Origin: Picochlorum sp. 'celeri' | Lineage: Eukaryota > Chlorophyta > Trebouxiophyceae | Reading direction: 5' to 3' | NCBI GenBank assembly: GCA_010909725.1 | Contig: JAACMV010000030.1 | Span: 124,001-188,000 of the forward strand | Length of the DNA: 64,000 nt | Part shown: positions 1 through 8,780 of the stretch, in pieces | Numbering within the stretch: the first letter of the stretch is position 1 | Layout of the letters: each line of letters opens with the position of its first letter | Position numbers and translations under genes: made by a program | The notes under the pieces: model-generated | Told to the model about the DNA's origin: nothing | The model's database searches: none | Seen by the model: only the letters and a program-made list of their open reading frames with translations

Positions 1-440
1 AGGATGGGGCGGTATTTGACCCATCGTCGTCGATGGATTGTGATCTAGACCTCTCTCAAGGGACTCCTAGATTTTATATAATGCGGCTGAGGGACAGAGA
101 GAAACGGTTTGATAGGATTACGTACCATGAAAAGGTGACCCAATGCCTGGCCCTGTCATCACCCAGCACGCTGTCTGGATGGTACTTGGCAGTGGCTCCT
201 CCAACGTATACGCAGGGAGATGAGACGGTGGTGTATCCAGATTTAGAAAAGGATGTGGTTGTGTATCGCATTCCTCATGGCGTGATTGTCAAGTTGCATA
301 AAGGGACATGGCATGCAGGGCCTTTGTGGGATCCTAAAGAGGCCAGTGTGGCCGAGTTTATGAACTTGGAGCTGAGCGATACGAATGTGGTTGATCATCA
401 TACGCATGTATATGGAGATGGAGGGGCTATGGTGGATTAA
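1..440 (+). CDS. Ureidoglycolate lyase-like (AllA/Ugl cupin) protein, 5' end outside window
   Basis: The frame is open from base 3 and ends at TAA 438-440, so about 145 C-terminal residues are visible and the start lies before the window. The motifs TPRFYIMRL, ITYHEKVTQCL, KLHKGTWHAGPL and NLELSDTNVVDHH are those of plant members of the bacterial ureidoglycolate lyase fold, a cupin. Bacterial AllA splits ureidoglycolate to glyoxylate and urea; what the plant homologues do is not settled. The stop lies 11 bases from the stop of the convergent ureidoglycolate amidohydrolase gene, which suggests a shared role in ureide breakdown. An in-frame ATG at 33 is internal to the conserved region and unlikely to be the true start. 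Family is clear; activity is inferred. Confidence 0.85.
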   Translation, partial: DGAVFDPSSSMDCDLDLSQGTPRFYIMRLRDREKRFDRITYHEKVTQCLALSSPSTLSGWYLAVAPPTYTQGDETVVYPDLEKDVVVYRIPHGVIVKLHKGTWHAGPLWDPKEASVAEFMNLELSDTNVVDHHTHVYGDGGAMVD

Positions 441-451
441 ATCAGTGTCTA

Positions 452-1828
452 CTATAATTCTGTGTGTTGTTCAACAGACCCGGCCAGGTTTGCCAGGGTG
501 TATGCTAGGACCTCAACACCCTGGCGTATGTAACGAGGAGCTGTAAACTCATCAGGTCTGTGACTCTTCCCTTCTTCTGAGGGAATAAATATCATTCCCA
601 TATCGCTTATCTGCGCCATGAAGAGGGAGTCGTGGTATGCGCGGCTGATCATACGTCTAGAAGAGAGATTGAAATGGGATGCAGCAGCCTCAATCGTCTC
701 CACGATATGACTCTTGGATATTGCGGGAGGATCAAGGTTGAGGGTTTTGAATTCATATTCAACCCCACGTCTCGACGCGATGCTTTTGGCAGCTTCTTTG
801 AGCTGGTCAATCACCTTTGATCGTCTGACTGGGTCTGGGTCCCTCAGATCAATCTCCAGTTCTGCAACTCTGGGCACGCTGTTGATGGCGCCGGGCGATA
901 TCTGCCATTTCCCTACAGTCCCAACAATGTCGATAGATCCAGTCGACACGACTGACTTTTCTACTTCGAGGGCCAATTCCGCCGCAGCAAGACTGGCATC
1001 ATGCCTGTCTGGCATGAGAAGGGCACCAGCATGTCCTCCTCCTCCCTTGAAGCTGACATAGAAAGCAGAAGGAGCAGCAATGGCAGTTACAACACCAATA
1101 TCCGTATTAGATGCTTCCAATTCCGGCCCTTGCTCTATATGCAACTCGACAAAAGATGCAACAGAGTATGAGGAGACATTCTTGATGATATCCTCCTCTG
1201 ATTGAATTCCATCAATACCAGCTTCCCGAGCTGCCTGTATAAATGTCTTACCTTCATTGTCTTGTAACTGCGACAATTGCTCAGCTCCTAGAGCCCCCGC
1301 CATGGCCCTACTAGAGATACAACTCAAGCCAAACCGAGTGGGCTCTTCAGAAGTGAACATGATCACTTGTATAGGCCTGCTGGGAACAAATCCCGACGCT
1401 TTCAATGCCCGCACTGCTTCAATACCTCCCAAAACGCCAACAGTACCATCATACGCTCCTGCCAATGGAATAGCATCGCAGTGACTTCCAGTCATCACAG
1501 AGCCAACAGAGCTCCCACTCCCATCAGGTACCCACGTTCCTACAATGCTCCCCATGGCATCCACATGCACCTCCAAACCAACATCCTCCATCAACGATAT
1601 GATGTATTTCCTCGCAAGGACATCCTTCTCCGTAAATAAAACACGAGTCACAGCGGGATGTGGGTCGTCAGAAACCCTAGCAAGTTGAGCAATTTGACCC
1701 ACCAACCTCCGCTCATCCACCCGAATATCCCCCACTAGACTATTGCAGAGTCCATGAATAATGCATAGATTGAACAGGACCGCTACTAAAAAGACTCCGG
1801 AACAGTTTCGAAACGATCCCTGAAGCAT
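452..1828 (-). CDS. UAH: Ureidoglycolate amidohydrolase (M20 family)
   Basis: A 458-residue M20-family amidohydrolase in one exon. UAH releases two ammonia and CO2 from ureidoglycolate, giving glyoxylate, the last step of plant purine and allantoin breakdown. Metal-site residues are visible: H116 (GSHCD), D127 (AYDG), E161/E162 (FTSEEP), H229 (ELHIEQG) and H399 (AYHDS). The stretches GVVTAIAAPSAF, SPGAIN and ISRAYHDSLFMA fit plant UAH better than allantoate amidohydrolase. Residues 1-26 form a hydrophobic signal peptide and the chain ends in HTEL, close to HDEL/KDEL ER-retrieval signals; plant UAH is an ER enzyme. The length is near the plant norm of about 475. Allantoate amidohydrolase is the main alternative. 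Confidence 0.9.
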   Translation of the reverse strand: MLQGSFRNCSGVFLVAVLFNLCIIHGLCNSLVGDIRVDERRLVGQIAQLARVSDDPHPAVTRVLFTEKDVLARKYIISLMEDVGLEVHVDAMGSIVGTWVPDGSGSSVGSVMTGSHCDAIPLAGAYDGTVGVLGGIEAVRALKASGFVPSRPIQVIMFTSEEPTRFGLSCISSRAMAGALGAEQLSQLQDNEGKTFIQAAREAGIDGIQSEEDIIKNVSSYSVASFVELHIEQGPELEASNTDIGVVTAIAAPSAFYVSFKGGGGHAGALLMPDRHDASLAAAELALEVEKSVVSTGSIDIVGTVGKWQISPGAINSVPRVAELEIDLRDPDPVRRSKVIDQLKEAAKSIASRRGVEYEFKTLNLDPPAISKSHIVETIEAAASHFNLSSRRMISRAYHDSLFMAQISDMGMIFIPSEEGKSHRPDEFTAPRYIRQGVEVLAYTLANLAGSVEQHTEL

Positions 1829-1921
1829 GGAGCTGTTTTCAGTTCAATTGCAATCCAACGCTCATTCCTTGTTCTATGAAAAAACCCTCGTCTACTTGAA
1901 AAAATATTACACTTGAGAAGA

Positions 1922-3034
1922 TTATATGATCACGCAAGAGCAGCCATCGGTATCATTGTGTTTCCTGCCCTCGTCCTGGCCCTGATGATGATCCGGGTGG
2001 GTGGATGTCACTGGCATATGGGACGAATGCTCCGTCATCGAATAACTAGAGATTGATATGGTATCCTGTGCTTGGCACTGTGTGGATACGGCATCGATGT
2101 CACTGGTGGACTTGTGTGTATCAGGTGCACTCCTTTTAGATTGAACATCATGCTGACTCTCACTTCTGTCTGCAGACACACTCGTGATGGTGTCATGAAT
2201 AGACTGAAGAGTAAAGTCCACATGGGCTGCGCAGCTCTCATCCTTTGAAAACAAGTAATGATGGCCACCGTCGAACATGTCTACGTGGCACTGTCCAGAT
2301 GTACTGCACGGGGCCCAGGCATCCAACATGTCTCGTGTGTATCGGACATCGCTGCAACCTCCAGAGACAAAAATTGGGCAGGAGACGGTCTCATCAGGAT
2401 CTGGCGAGAAGGTTTCGGAAATTGTAAAATCAGCCTTGAGCACGGGATACATGAATTTTCGTATCGATGGATGCTCCAATTCTTTATTTTTTCCATAGCG
2501 CTGTTCCATGACCTCCCAAAACTGAGCCTCTCCAAGGAGATGCATGGCTGTGGTATCAATATCATTCTCAACGCCACTCAGTCTTGGAGAGCGAATAGCA
2601 GATACAATTAAACATGCTACGCAGTGCCCACGCCGCCTTTCTAGCTCCCGCACAGTTTCGAATGCAATCCACCCCCCAAGAGAGTGCCCAAGAATGACAA
2701 CCGGTGATCCATCATCATCCTCACCCAAGTAGGTGTGTATCAGTGCGTCCACAACGCCATCCACGACTTCATCCATGTGTTCCAAGAGAGTCTCTTTCCT
2801 TCTCATCCCCCGACCGGGCAATTCCACTGGGAGAATCCTGAAGCCATCGCACCAGTCTGGACACATGGACTGCAGTTGTTCTGACAAGCAGTCAATCCAA
2901 GGGTTGTACACCGTGGCCCCTGTCCCAGCAGGTGGAAACAATACCAGTGTGACTATAGTACCTCCATCCCTGGTACCAGGAAACGAAAGATCTCTTGGCC
3001 TGAATATCCAGGGTGACGTCCCTTGGGGATTCAT
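1922..3034 (-). CDS. Type II thioesterase (GrsT-like alpha/beta hydrolase) with C-terminal CaaX box
   Basis: A 370-residue protein. Residues 25-280 form a type II thioesterase domain: FPPAGTGA near the start, nucleophile S118 in GHSLGG, acid candidate D229 (GGCSD) and base candidate H258/H259 (GGHHYLF). Such enzymes clear stalled acyl groups from polyketide or peptide synthases or act as medium-chain acyl-ACP thioesterases. No synthase lies in this window. Residues 281-370 are a Ser/Thr/His-rich tail ending GCSCVII. CVII is a canonical CaaX prenylation signal with an extra Cys two residues upstream that could be palmitoylated. There is no transit peptide. Membrane anchoring of a free-standing thioesterase is unusual. 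Family assignment is firm, lipidation is inferred, substrate unknown. Confidence 0.85.
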   Translation of the reverse strand: MNPQGTSPWIFRPRDLSFPGTRDGGTIVTLVLFPPAGTGATVYNPWIDCLSEQLQSMCPDWCDGFRILPVELPGRGMRRKETLLEHMDEVVDGVVDALIHTYLGEDDDGSPVVILGHSLGGWIAFETVRELERRRGHCVACLIVSAIRSPRLSGVENDIDTTAMHLLGEAQFWEVMEQRYGKNKELEHPSIRKFMYPVLKADFTISETFSPDPDETVSCPIFVSGGCSDVRYTRDMLDAWAPCSTSGQCHVDMFDGGHHYLFSKDESCAAHVDFTLQSIHDTITSVSADRSESQHDVQSKRSAPDTHKSTSDIDAVSTQCQAQDTISISSYSMTEHSSHMPVTSTHPDHHQGQDEGRKHNDTDGCSCVII

Positions 3035-3152
3035 CGCATTGGTTTGGGTCGATCGAACAATGTGTGTATCGAATCAACCCAAAATGATGTTCTTTACAAT
3101 GTAAATATTTTTCTTTTTTATGACACGTAGAGTATTAATGACGCGAATGTAT

Positions 3153-4565
3153 TCATCGGTTCTTCTTCTTCTTGTCCTCCTCTGCATCTGAACTGGCACG
3201 AGCATTGGCAAGCTGCTCGATGACATTCTTAAAAAAGACAAAGACCATGACAAAGACCACCACTTGCCATGGTCTATCAACGAGTAGCTGCCTCAGAGAA
3301 TCAATGAGGACGCGCGGTCGTATATTCAATACATGGTGAAGGTTTCCAGTGGTGTGTCTGGACTCTGTCGCTCTGTGGATGACGTCCGATTGGAAACTTT
3401 GAATGGATCTGTTAATCTTCTCCCTGATTGCATGCATCACGACCGTGGCAGATATGTTCACCCCAGGTATCGTAATGCTCTGAATTGAAGCTTCGAGGTA
3501 TTCCAAAATACTTTCACGTGTGCTTTTTCTAAACAATGCTACAAAAAATGCTGTTTGACCGGCGACTTTGACCACACCCTTGCCCAACAGGGTGGCTCCA
3601 AAGAATTCCCAGAATGGCATGAGAAAGTGACCGCAACAAATGCCACATAAATCAAATGCTGCATTGGGATACGCTGCTAATATGAATATTCCCCAAAAAC
3701 CCCTCTTTTCTATAAAGTCAAGCATCCAGTGCTTGATCTTGCTGATGGTCATCTGAAAGAGGGCAACCATTTTGGAATACCATGATGCTGCCTTGCTATA
3801 TCGTATCGATGATGAATGTTCCAACTTTGCAATTTCCTCTGCTTCGATGTTTTTTCTCCCAGCTTTTGCAGCCTGGTAGCTGAGCAAGTAAGGCGGTATT
3901 TCTCCAATTGCGGTACCAATACCCCACAGAATCCCAGCAGGGAGTGAGTGCAAAAACACCTGCCAAAAGCCCACCATATCGCTCGGGTCCCCCTTCGATA
4001 CAGTAGGAACGCATTGAAATGCATCGCTTCTCCACCACATATCTGATCGGATATCAAAATCCAGATTACCACATCGCTCAGATGCCAAACAAATCTTGAG
4101 GATGTGAGGAAACAGAAACAGGAGGCCAGAATGCATTCCTGAGCCAAACCCTATCGAGGATAATATCCCCAGTCCCATCCACCACACCACAAACTCGCTC
4201 GAGAATTCAATCTGCTCGATCGTGTCCTCTTGCACTCCCGCTATTTTCAGAAAAACGTAGAGAAGAAGGACGGGGAGTACCACAAACAGTGTGGCAGGGT
4301 GCGCTACCGTCCATCTCACGAACAACCATATACTGTCCAAAGCACTCAAATAAAAATACTTCAATGTCAATAGAGGAGACCCAAAGAGTGTCAATCGAGT
4401 CCGTTCTTTGGTCAATCGATTCCCCAACTGCTACACAGTCCCAAGGGCATATTGTCAGCGAATAACATCTCTCATCGGATTAGATACACATATGTATATT
4501 TTATTTCATATTCGGCATACCTTGGTGTCCACCCGAAGACTGTCTTGGAGTGTGTCGCTCTCCAT
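3153..4565 (-). CDS. VMP1: Vacuole membrane protein 1 / KMS1 homologue
   Basis: Two exons, 4521-4565 (15 codons from ATG 4565) and 3153-4427, joined in phase 0 by a 93-base intron; 439 residues. Exon 2 has no usable ATG of its own (its first codon is TTG preceded by GCAG), which is why I add the upstream exon. Hallmarks are multiple membrane helices, GIGTAIGEIPPYLLS in the VTT (DedA-like) domain and AAYPNAAFDLCGICCGHF. VMP1 is an ER lipid scramblase needed for autophagosome formation and organelle contacts; plant homologues are called KMS. The C terminus KKNR is a dilysine ER-retrieval signal. A TGTAA-type motif lies downstream of the stop (reverse strand, about 3094-3098). Length is close to Arabidopsis KMS1. 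Confidence 0.92.
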
Positions 4566-4652
4566 TGTGGGAATTCCGTTGCAATGACTTATTCAATCAT
4601 GTCAGTCTTTAGAATACGTGTTACATTCAATAATGGTAAAGAAGTATTTTTT

Positions 4653-6005
4653 TTAATCTTCTTCTTCGCTGCTGTCGTCGTCCGTCTCAGCCTCTTCCAA
4701 CCACTGGACGATTGGCTGGGCGGCATCTCTGATGGCCTTGGCATCTTCTGGAGAGACACCAAGCACGGCTCCGGCGTTGGCCTTGTGATGCCATCCGATG
4801 ATGATTTCCTCATCGATAATATCCTCTTCAAACAAGTACTTGAGAATGAATGGGATTTCTTTCATTCTATCCTTGAAAGAGGTTGCCATGAGGGCCTCGA
4901 ATGCCATGAGTTGCGCCAGCTGGCTTGCTGGATCACTGGCAAATTCATGCAAGACGGGGGACTTTTTCTGAACAAGTTGGAGCAACGCCTCTTGTTTTGA
5001 GTCCGAGAAGAGGGATGAATAAAGAACTGACACTTTGGCGGGCATGTTGCCAGGAAGCCCGGCAAATGCCTCCCTGATGGCATTCATATCAGTGGGGGAT
5101 GCACTGAGAGCAGTATTCAACACTGTGACTGGATCGTTCAACGCCAAACGCCTTGCTTCTTCTTCTAATCGTGCCTTTTCTTCCTCTGCTTTTCTCTTCT
5201 CCTCTCTCTTCTTTGCAGCAGCACGATCAGCCTCCAAGTTGCCCTGCGTCACCATCTTGGCAGTGGCAGAAGAGAGCTGCTCCTGAGCCCTCTTCTTCAT
5301 GGCTTCGTCACTGGTATCAGTCATCCAGACGACATCGTCCTCCTCCTCGTCCTCCTCCTCATCGTCGTCGTCCCTGTCTTCGCTGACATCCTGTTCTTCT
5401 GAAGGCGCTTGTTCTCCGTCAGGTCCATCCTCCTTGCTTTCCTTACTGCTCTTCTTCTTCTTCTTTTTCTTCTTCTCCTCCTTCGCGGATCCCTCGGATT
5501 CAAGACCTTTCAATCGCTCCTTCTCCGCCTTCTTCACCTTTTTCTCCGCCTTGCTCAGCTTGTTCTCTGGAGGATTCTTAATGATGAATGTGTTCAACCT
5601 GAATTTGGGATCAACAGTGGATACATGCCCGCATGCTTTGCACTTGAGGTATATATTTTCCTTTTTTATTTTGATCACCGTCTCTGGGTTGCCACAGCCA
5701 TAGCACTGGACGTACTTTTTGATGAACGATTCCAAAATCTCACTCAACTTTTTCTGATCGTGCGCTCCATTCACAATAGACGTCCCAATCTTCTTATCAA
5801 ACTTGGTCTGAGCCCCAAGCTCAATCCCAAAGTACTTGATAACATATTCCGGAGGCCTTTCCAGTGCCTTGGCGATATCAACATTATTCACCACGTTGGT
5901 CTTGATTCCATTTCCTCGTCCCTCAATCTTACACTGCAACTTGGGCATTTTGTACCTGTAAAAGGCATCCCCTGCATTCTCCCCTCCAATATTGAGCATA
6001 GCCAT
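4653..6005 (-). CDS. EIF5: Translation initiation factor eIF5
   Basis: A 450-residue protein in one exon. The N-terminal domain (about 1-150) has the eIF2-beta/eIF5 fold with zinc-finger cysteines CYGC and CKAC and an Arg in the N-terminal tail (YRYKMPKLQ) where the GAP arginine finger lies in the family. A long Lys- and acid-rich linker follows (about 155-300). The C-terminal W2/HEAT domain ends in acidic-aromatic residues (PIVQWLEEAE) that bind eIF2-beta and eIF1. eIF5 triggers GTP hydrolysis by eIF2 at start-codon recognition in the cytosol. The extreme charge of the linker creates long antisense ORFs that are not genes. TGTAA on the reverse strand at 4621-4625 follows the stop by 28 bases. 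Confidence 0.95.
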   Translation of the reverse strand: MAMLNIGGENAGDAFYRYKMPKLQCKIEGRGNGIKTNVVNNVDIAKALERPPEYVIKYFGIELGAQTKFDKKIGTSIVNGAHDQKKLSEILESFIKKYVQCYGCGNPETVIKIKKENIYLKCKACGHVSTVDPKFRLNTFIIKNPPENKLSKAEKKVKKAEKERLKGLESEGSAKEEKKKKKKKKSSKESKEDGPDGEQAPSEEQDVSEDRDDDDEEEDEEEDDVVWMTDTSDEAMKKRAQEQLSSATAKMVTQGNLEADRAAAKKREEKRKAEEEKARLEEEARRLALNDPVTVLNTALSASPTDMNAIREAFAGLPGNMPAKVSVLYSSLFSDSKQEALLQLVQKKSPVLHEFASDPASQLAQLMAFEALMATSFKDRMKEIPFILKYLFEEDIIDEEIIIGWHHKANAGAVLGVSPEDAKAIRDAAQPIVQWLEEAETDDDSSEEED

Positions 6006-6607
6006 CTTGAATTCTTCGTGTCCTCTTCCTCAACGCGTATCCGTACTACGATAACGTTGTCTTCTTCTGAGCAGCTGGGCAAGCTTTCAACATCAACAAC
6101 TGAATAGCATTTAGTTCACACAGCACCAACCACAATGCAATTGTAAATCAAATAAATTTCTATAACATTCGTCAACTACGGTAAAGCCCGTTAATGCCTC
6201 GTTGAAAGCAAACGAACGAGTGTCTCCACAAGCTGATTGACTGCTACTGTACTATCACAGAAATGCGCGCATGCATTCAGTATAAAACACTACATGTATA
6301 TGTGTTGTAATAATAATTGAATTTGGTATGCAGTCCGGCAGCGTGGGTGGCACATTCTTGTATGTAGACTACAGTCTCATCTGATTGGGACCTGTCATTG
6401 ATATCCCATCAATGCTAGTGCCAGAGAGGCACTGGAGAAGAATATCAATACCTGAATGTGCACTCGGTCAATAACATGCGTTGATAGGTCCATAAGTGTG
6501 TGAGATGCCGTACTGAATACCACTGTGTTCTTGACCAATCACACGTTTTCGACACATACAAAATTCCATACTACATATTTAGATAGATACAATGAAGAGT
6601 GGCAGAT
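6006..6607. promoter_or_regulatory. Divergent intergenic region between eIF5 and the SprT-like gene
   Basis: About 600 bases with no supportable gene. It must carry both promoters. A TATAAAA lies near 6281. A two-tier imperfect hairpin spans 6397-6449 (outer ATTGATAT/ATATCAAT, inner AGTGCC/GGCACT) on the SprT side. An ATG at 6592 opens a nine-codon ORF that overlaps the likely SprT start at 6608 in another frame. Confidence 0.4.
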
Positions 6608-7459
6608 ATGGCGTCAATTGACGAGTGTGTGGATCCCTGTTACGGTTCAGCAGTTGTGGACGAGTTGTTGGACCCAACTCCGGACATTCATCGACTGTTT
6701 TGTTATTATAATGATCTTTATTTTAAATCTAGGTTAGAATCTCGGGTCATGGTGGAATGGAGTAGCTCTAGAATGACGAGTTGTGGTGGGACCTGTGCTC
6801 TCCTTCCTGGAGGTGGAATCATGATTCGGTTGTCCAAGCCTCTGCTGTGTCTTCGACCAACGTCGGATTTGAAGGATGTGTTGCTCCATGAGATGATCCA
6901 TGCATATATGATGGTGCATAATATCCGTGATAACGATCCTGGTGGTCATGGGGATGTCTTCAAACAATGGATGAGGGATATCAACATGTCCAGGGTACCA
7001 GATATGTATAGGCCTTCGCAAGGGTACCATATCACGGTGTATCATACAATGTTTAATGAGGTTGAATACTATAGGAGGCATCATTGGCAGTGTGGGCGGT
7101 GCGGTGATCTGGTGAAGAGGTCTGTCAATAGACGTCCTCAGCCAGCTGATTGTCGGTGGTATGCTCGCCGGCGAGGCCATGCAGATACAGCCAAGGATTT
7201 TGATTGTAATGATATGGGGTGTCGATGGCACATGCACTTAAAGTTCTGCGGTGGCGAGTATGTCAAGATACAGGAGCCTGAGAAGACAAAGGTAGCAGAA
7301 AAGGAAAAGAAGAAACGGAATGCTGCCTCAAATATGCTTCGAATTGACACTCTTCTGGCAAAAAAGAATGAACCGAATGCCAATCTCGAGTCATCAACAG
7401 CGAGTATCGTTGATTTGACAGAGGATGATGCCACTGTTGTTGATCTGACATCTGAATGA
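6608..7459 (+). CDS. SprT/Spartan-like metalloprotease with tandem SUMO-interacting motifs
   Basis: Start chosen at ATG 6608, giving 283 residues; the extra upstream codons in this frame begin with GTG. The SprT domain carries the zinc-protease motif HEMIHA with a third ligand in GGHGDVF, followed by a zinc-ribbon region (WQCGRCG, later CNDMGC). Proteases of this family (SPRTN, yeast Wss1) degrade proteins crosslinked to DNA. After a basic linker the chain ends with two SUMO-interacting motifs, IVDLTEDD and VVDLTSE. Animal SPRTN instead uses p97-, PCNA- and ubiquitin-binding motifs, none of which I can see clearly. The SIM tail recalls Wss1, so the protein looks like a SprT domain with Wss1-style SUMO targeting. 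An overlapping out-of-frame upstream ATG at 6592 may lower translation. Confidence 0.88.
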   Translation: MASIDECVDPCYGSAVVDELLDPTPDIHRLFCYYNDLYFKSRLESRVMVEWSSSRMTSCGGTCALLPGGGIMIRLSKPLLCLRPTSDLKDVLLHEMIHAYMMVHNIRDNDPGGHGDVFKQWMRDINMSRVPDMYRPSQGYHITVYHTMFNEVEYYRRHHWQCGRCGDLVKRSVNRRPQPADCRWYARRRGHADTAKDFDCNDMGCRWHMHLKFCGGEYVKIQEPEKTKVAEKEKKKRNAASNMLRIDTLLAKKNEPNANLESSTASIVDLTEDDATVVDLTSE

Positions 7460-7588
7460 ATGTTATTTTTCCTTGATAATACTGCGTATGTATTCTTTTT
7501 ATTTATTTCATACAGTATTTAATAAATACAGTCATCTCTGTTATTAATAATAAAAGTGATCGACATTAAAAAAAGAATAAATCAGTGC

Positions 7589-8542
7589 CTACTCGTGGTA
7601 TGCATATTGAGCAAGGTGAGGATGGAGGTCATATGGTCCATATGATGTATAGTCAAAAAAGTCCAACGATTTATGTTTTCGAAACGCCTCCCTCAACAGT
7701 GATTCATCTGCCGAAGCAATCCTAACGCTTGATAATTGATTCATCGCGTCCATCCATGCACCGACCGACCCATCACAAAGCAATCCTATATCCACAGCAT
7801 ACGAGTCCTTCATAGCAACGCGAGCTCGCTGCACAAAGGGATACACTACAAAATCAGAAAGAGTAACTTGCTGTTCTCCAAAGAGAAATGGTCCATCTCG
7901 GCCAGTCTGATCTGAGAACAATGCTCCTAAAGATGACTCAAGTCCCTCTATTTGTGATGGACGAATCTTTGTTCCTATCCCCCAAAATCTAGCATTGCTC
8001 CCAGACATGGCATCCAGACAACTCGACACGGCACTAGAAAGCAGCGCATCATCATGCGTGTCTTCTCCGCTCAACCACCGACATAAATCCATTGACTCTG
8101 TCATCACATTCCCTTTGTGGGAAACAGCAGGAACAAGCCCCCTTGGATTCACTCCATAGTACCAATCTGGCTTGTTGGATAGATCTATATGAACCATTGT
8201 GAACGCACATCCCTTCTCCAACAATGTCAACCACACACGTTCCGCATATGGACAGAGAGTATGAGAAAAGAAGGTATACCTGTCCTCTCTCAAGAGGGAA
8301 GCACTGTCCTTCAACTGACTCCCCTCAATTACTACAAATCGACTCTCCTGCATTGCACTGGCACAAATACGCCCACTAGATTGAACTAAAGGGGTATGAA
8401 ATCGTCTAGATATCCGGTATTGTCCAAATGTGGCCAAGGTATACGCCATCCCTTTCGAAAGCGAATGGGTCCCAATGTCTCCTTTGACTGATCCAGGGAT
8501 TCCTATGATATATTTTTGACAAGAGTAATAAGATCTTGGCAT
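7589..8542 (-). CDS. Glutathione S-transferase, lambda/omega-like (Cys-type)
   Basis: A 317-residue protein from ATG 8542. About 70-80 N-terminal residues are Ser/Arg-rich with few acids and look like an organelle presequence. The thioredoxin-fold N domain contains SHTLCPYAERVWL, with the catalytic Cys of lambda, omega and DHAR-type GSTs, and NPRGLVPAV with the cis-Pro. An all-helical C domain follows with LSDFVVYPFVQRA. Cys-type GSTs act as thiol transferases or dehydroascorbate reductases rather than conjugating enzymes. The gene is divergent from the K+ channel gene with 238 bases between starts. Class is inferred from the active-site motif; the target organelle cannot be fixed by eye. Confidence 0.82.
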   Translation of the reverse strand: MPRSYYSCQKYIIGIPGSVKGDIGTHSLSKGMAYTLATFGQYRISRRFHTPLVQSSGRICASAMQESRFVVIEGSQLKDSASLLREDRYTFFSHTLCPYAERVWLTLLEKGCAFTMVHIDLSNKPDWYYGVNPRGLVPAVSHKGNVMTESMDLCRWLSGEDTHDDALLSSAVSSCLDAMSGSNARFWGIGTKIRPSQIEGLESSLGALFSDQTGRDGPFLFGEQQVTLSDFVVYPFVQRARVAMKDSYAVDIGLLCDGSVGAWMDAMNQLSSVRIASADESLLREAFRKHKSLDFFDYTSYGPYDLHPHLAQYAYHE

Positions 8543-8780
8543 TCAAAGCCATTGATAATCAAGGATTGCTTCATCATGGAACATTCTCCAAATAGCGGAA
8601 ACCACTGTTGTCGCATGAGCAACAGTCATAGAGCCAAAAGAACCAGATGAATGCTTGGCAGAGGCAATCTACGTGGTTGAAATAAATACTTTTTTTAAGT
8701 AAATGTATCTTTAGCATACTTTTAGGAAGATTAACACGTGTTCATAGCATCTGTTTGCTCAGAAAAAGCAATTTTCAGAA

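Noticed and set aside
5299..6107. Long plus-strand open frames opposite eIF5
   Set aside because: They are antisense to the Glu/Lys-rich linker and N domain; their Ser/Phe/Leu runs come from the complement of GAA/GAG/AAG codons.
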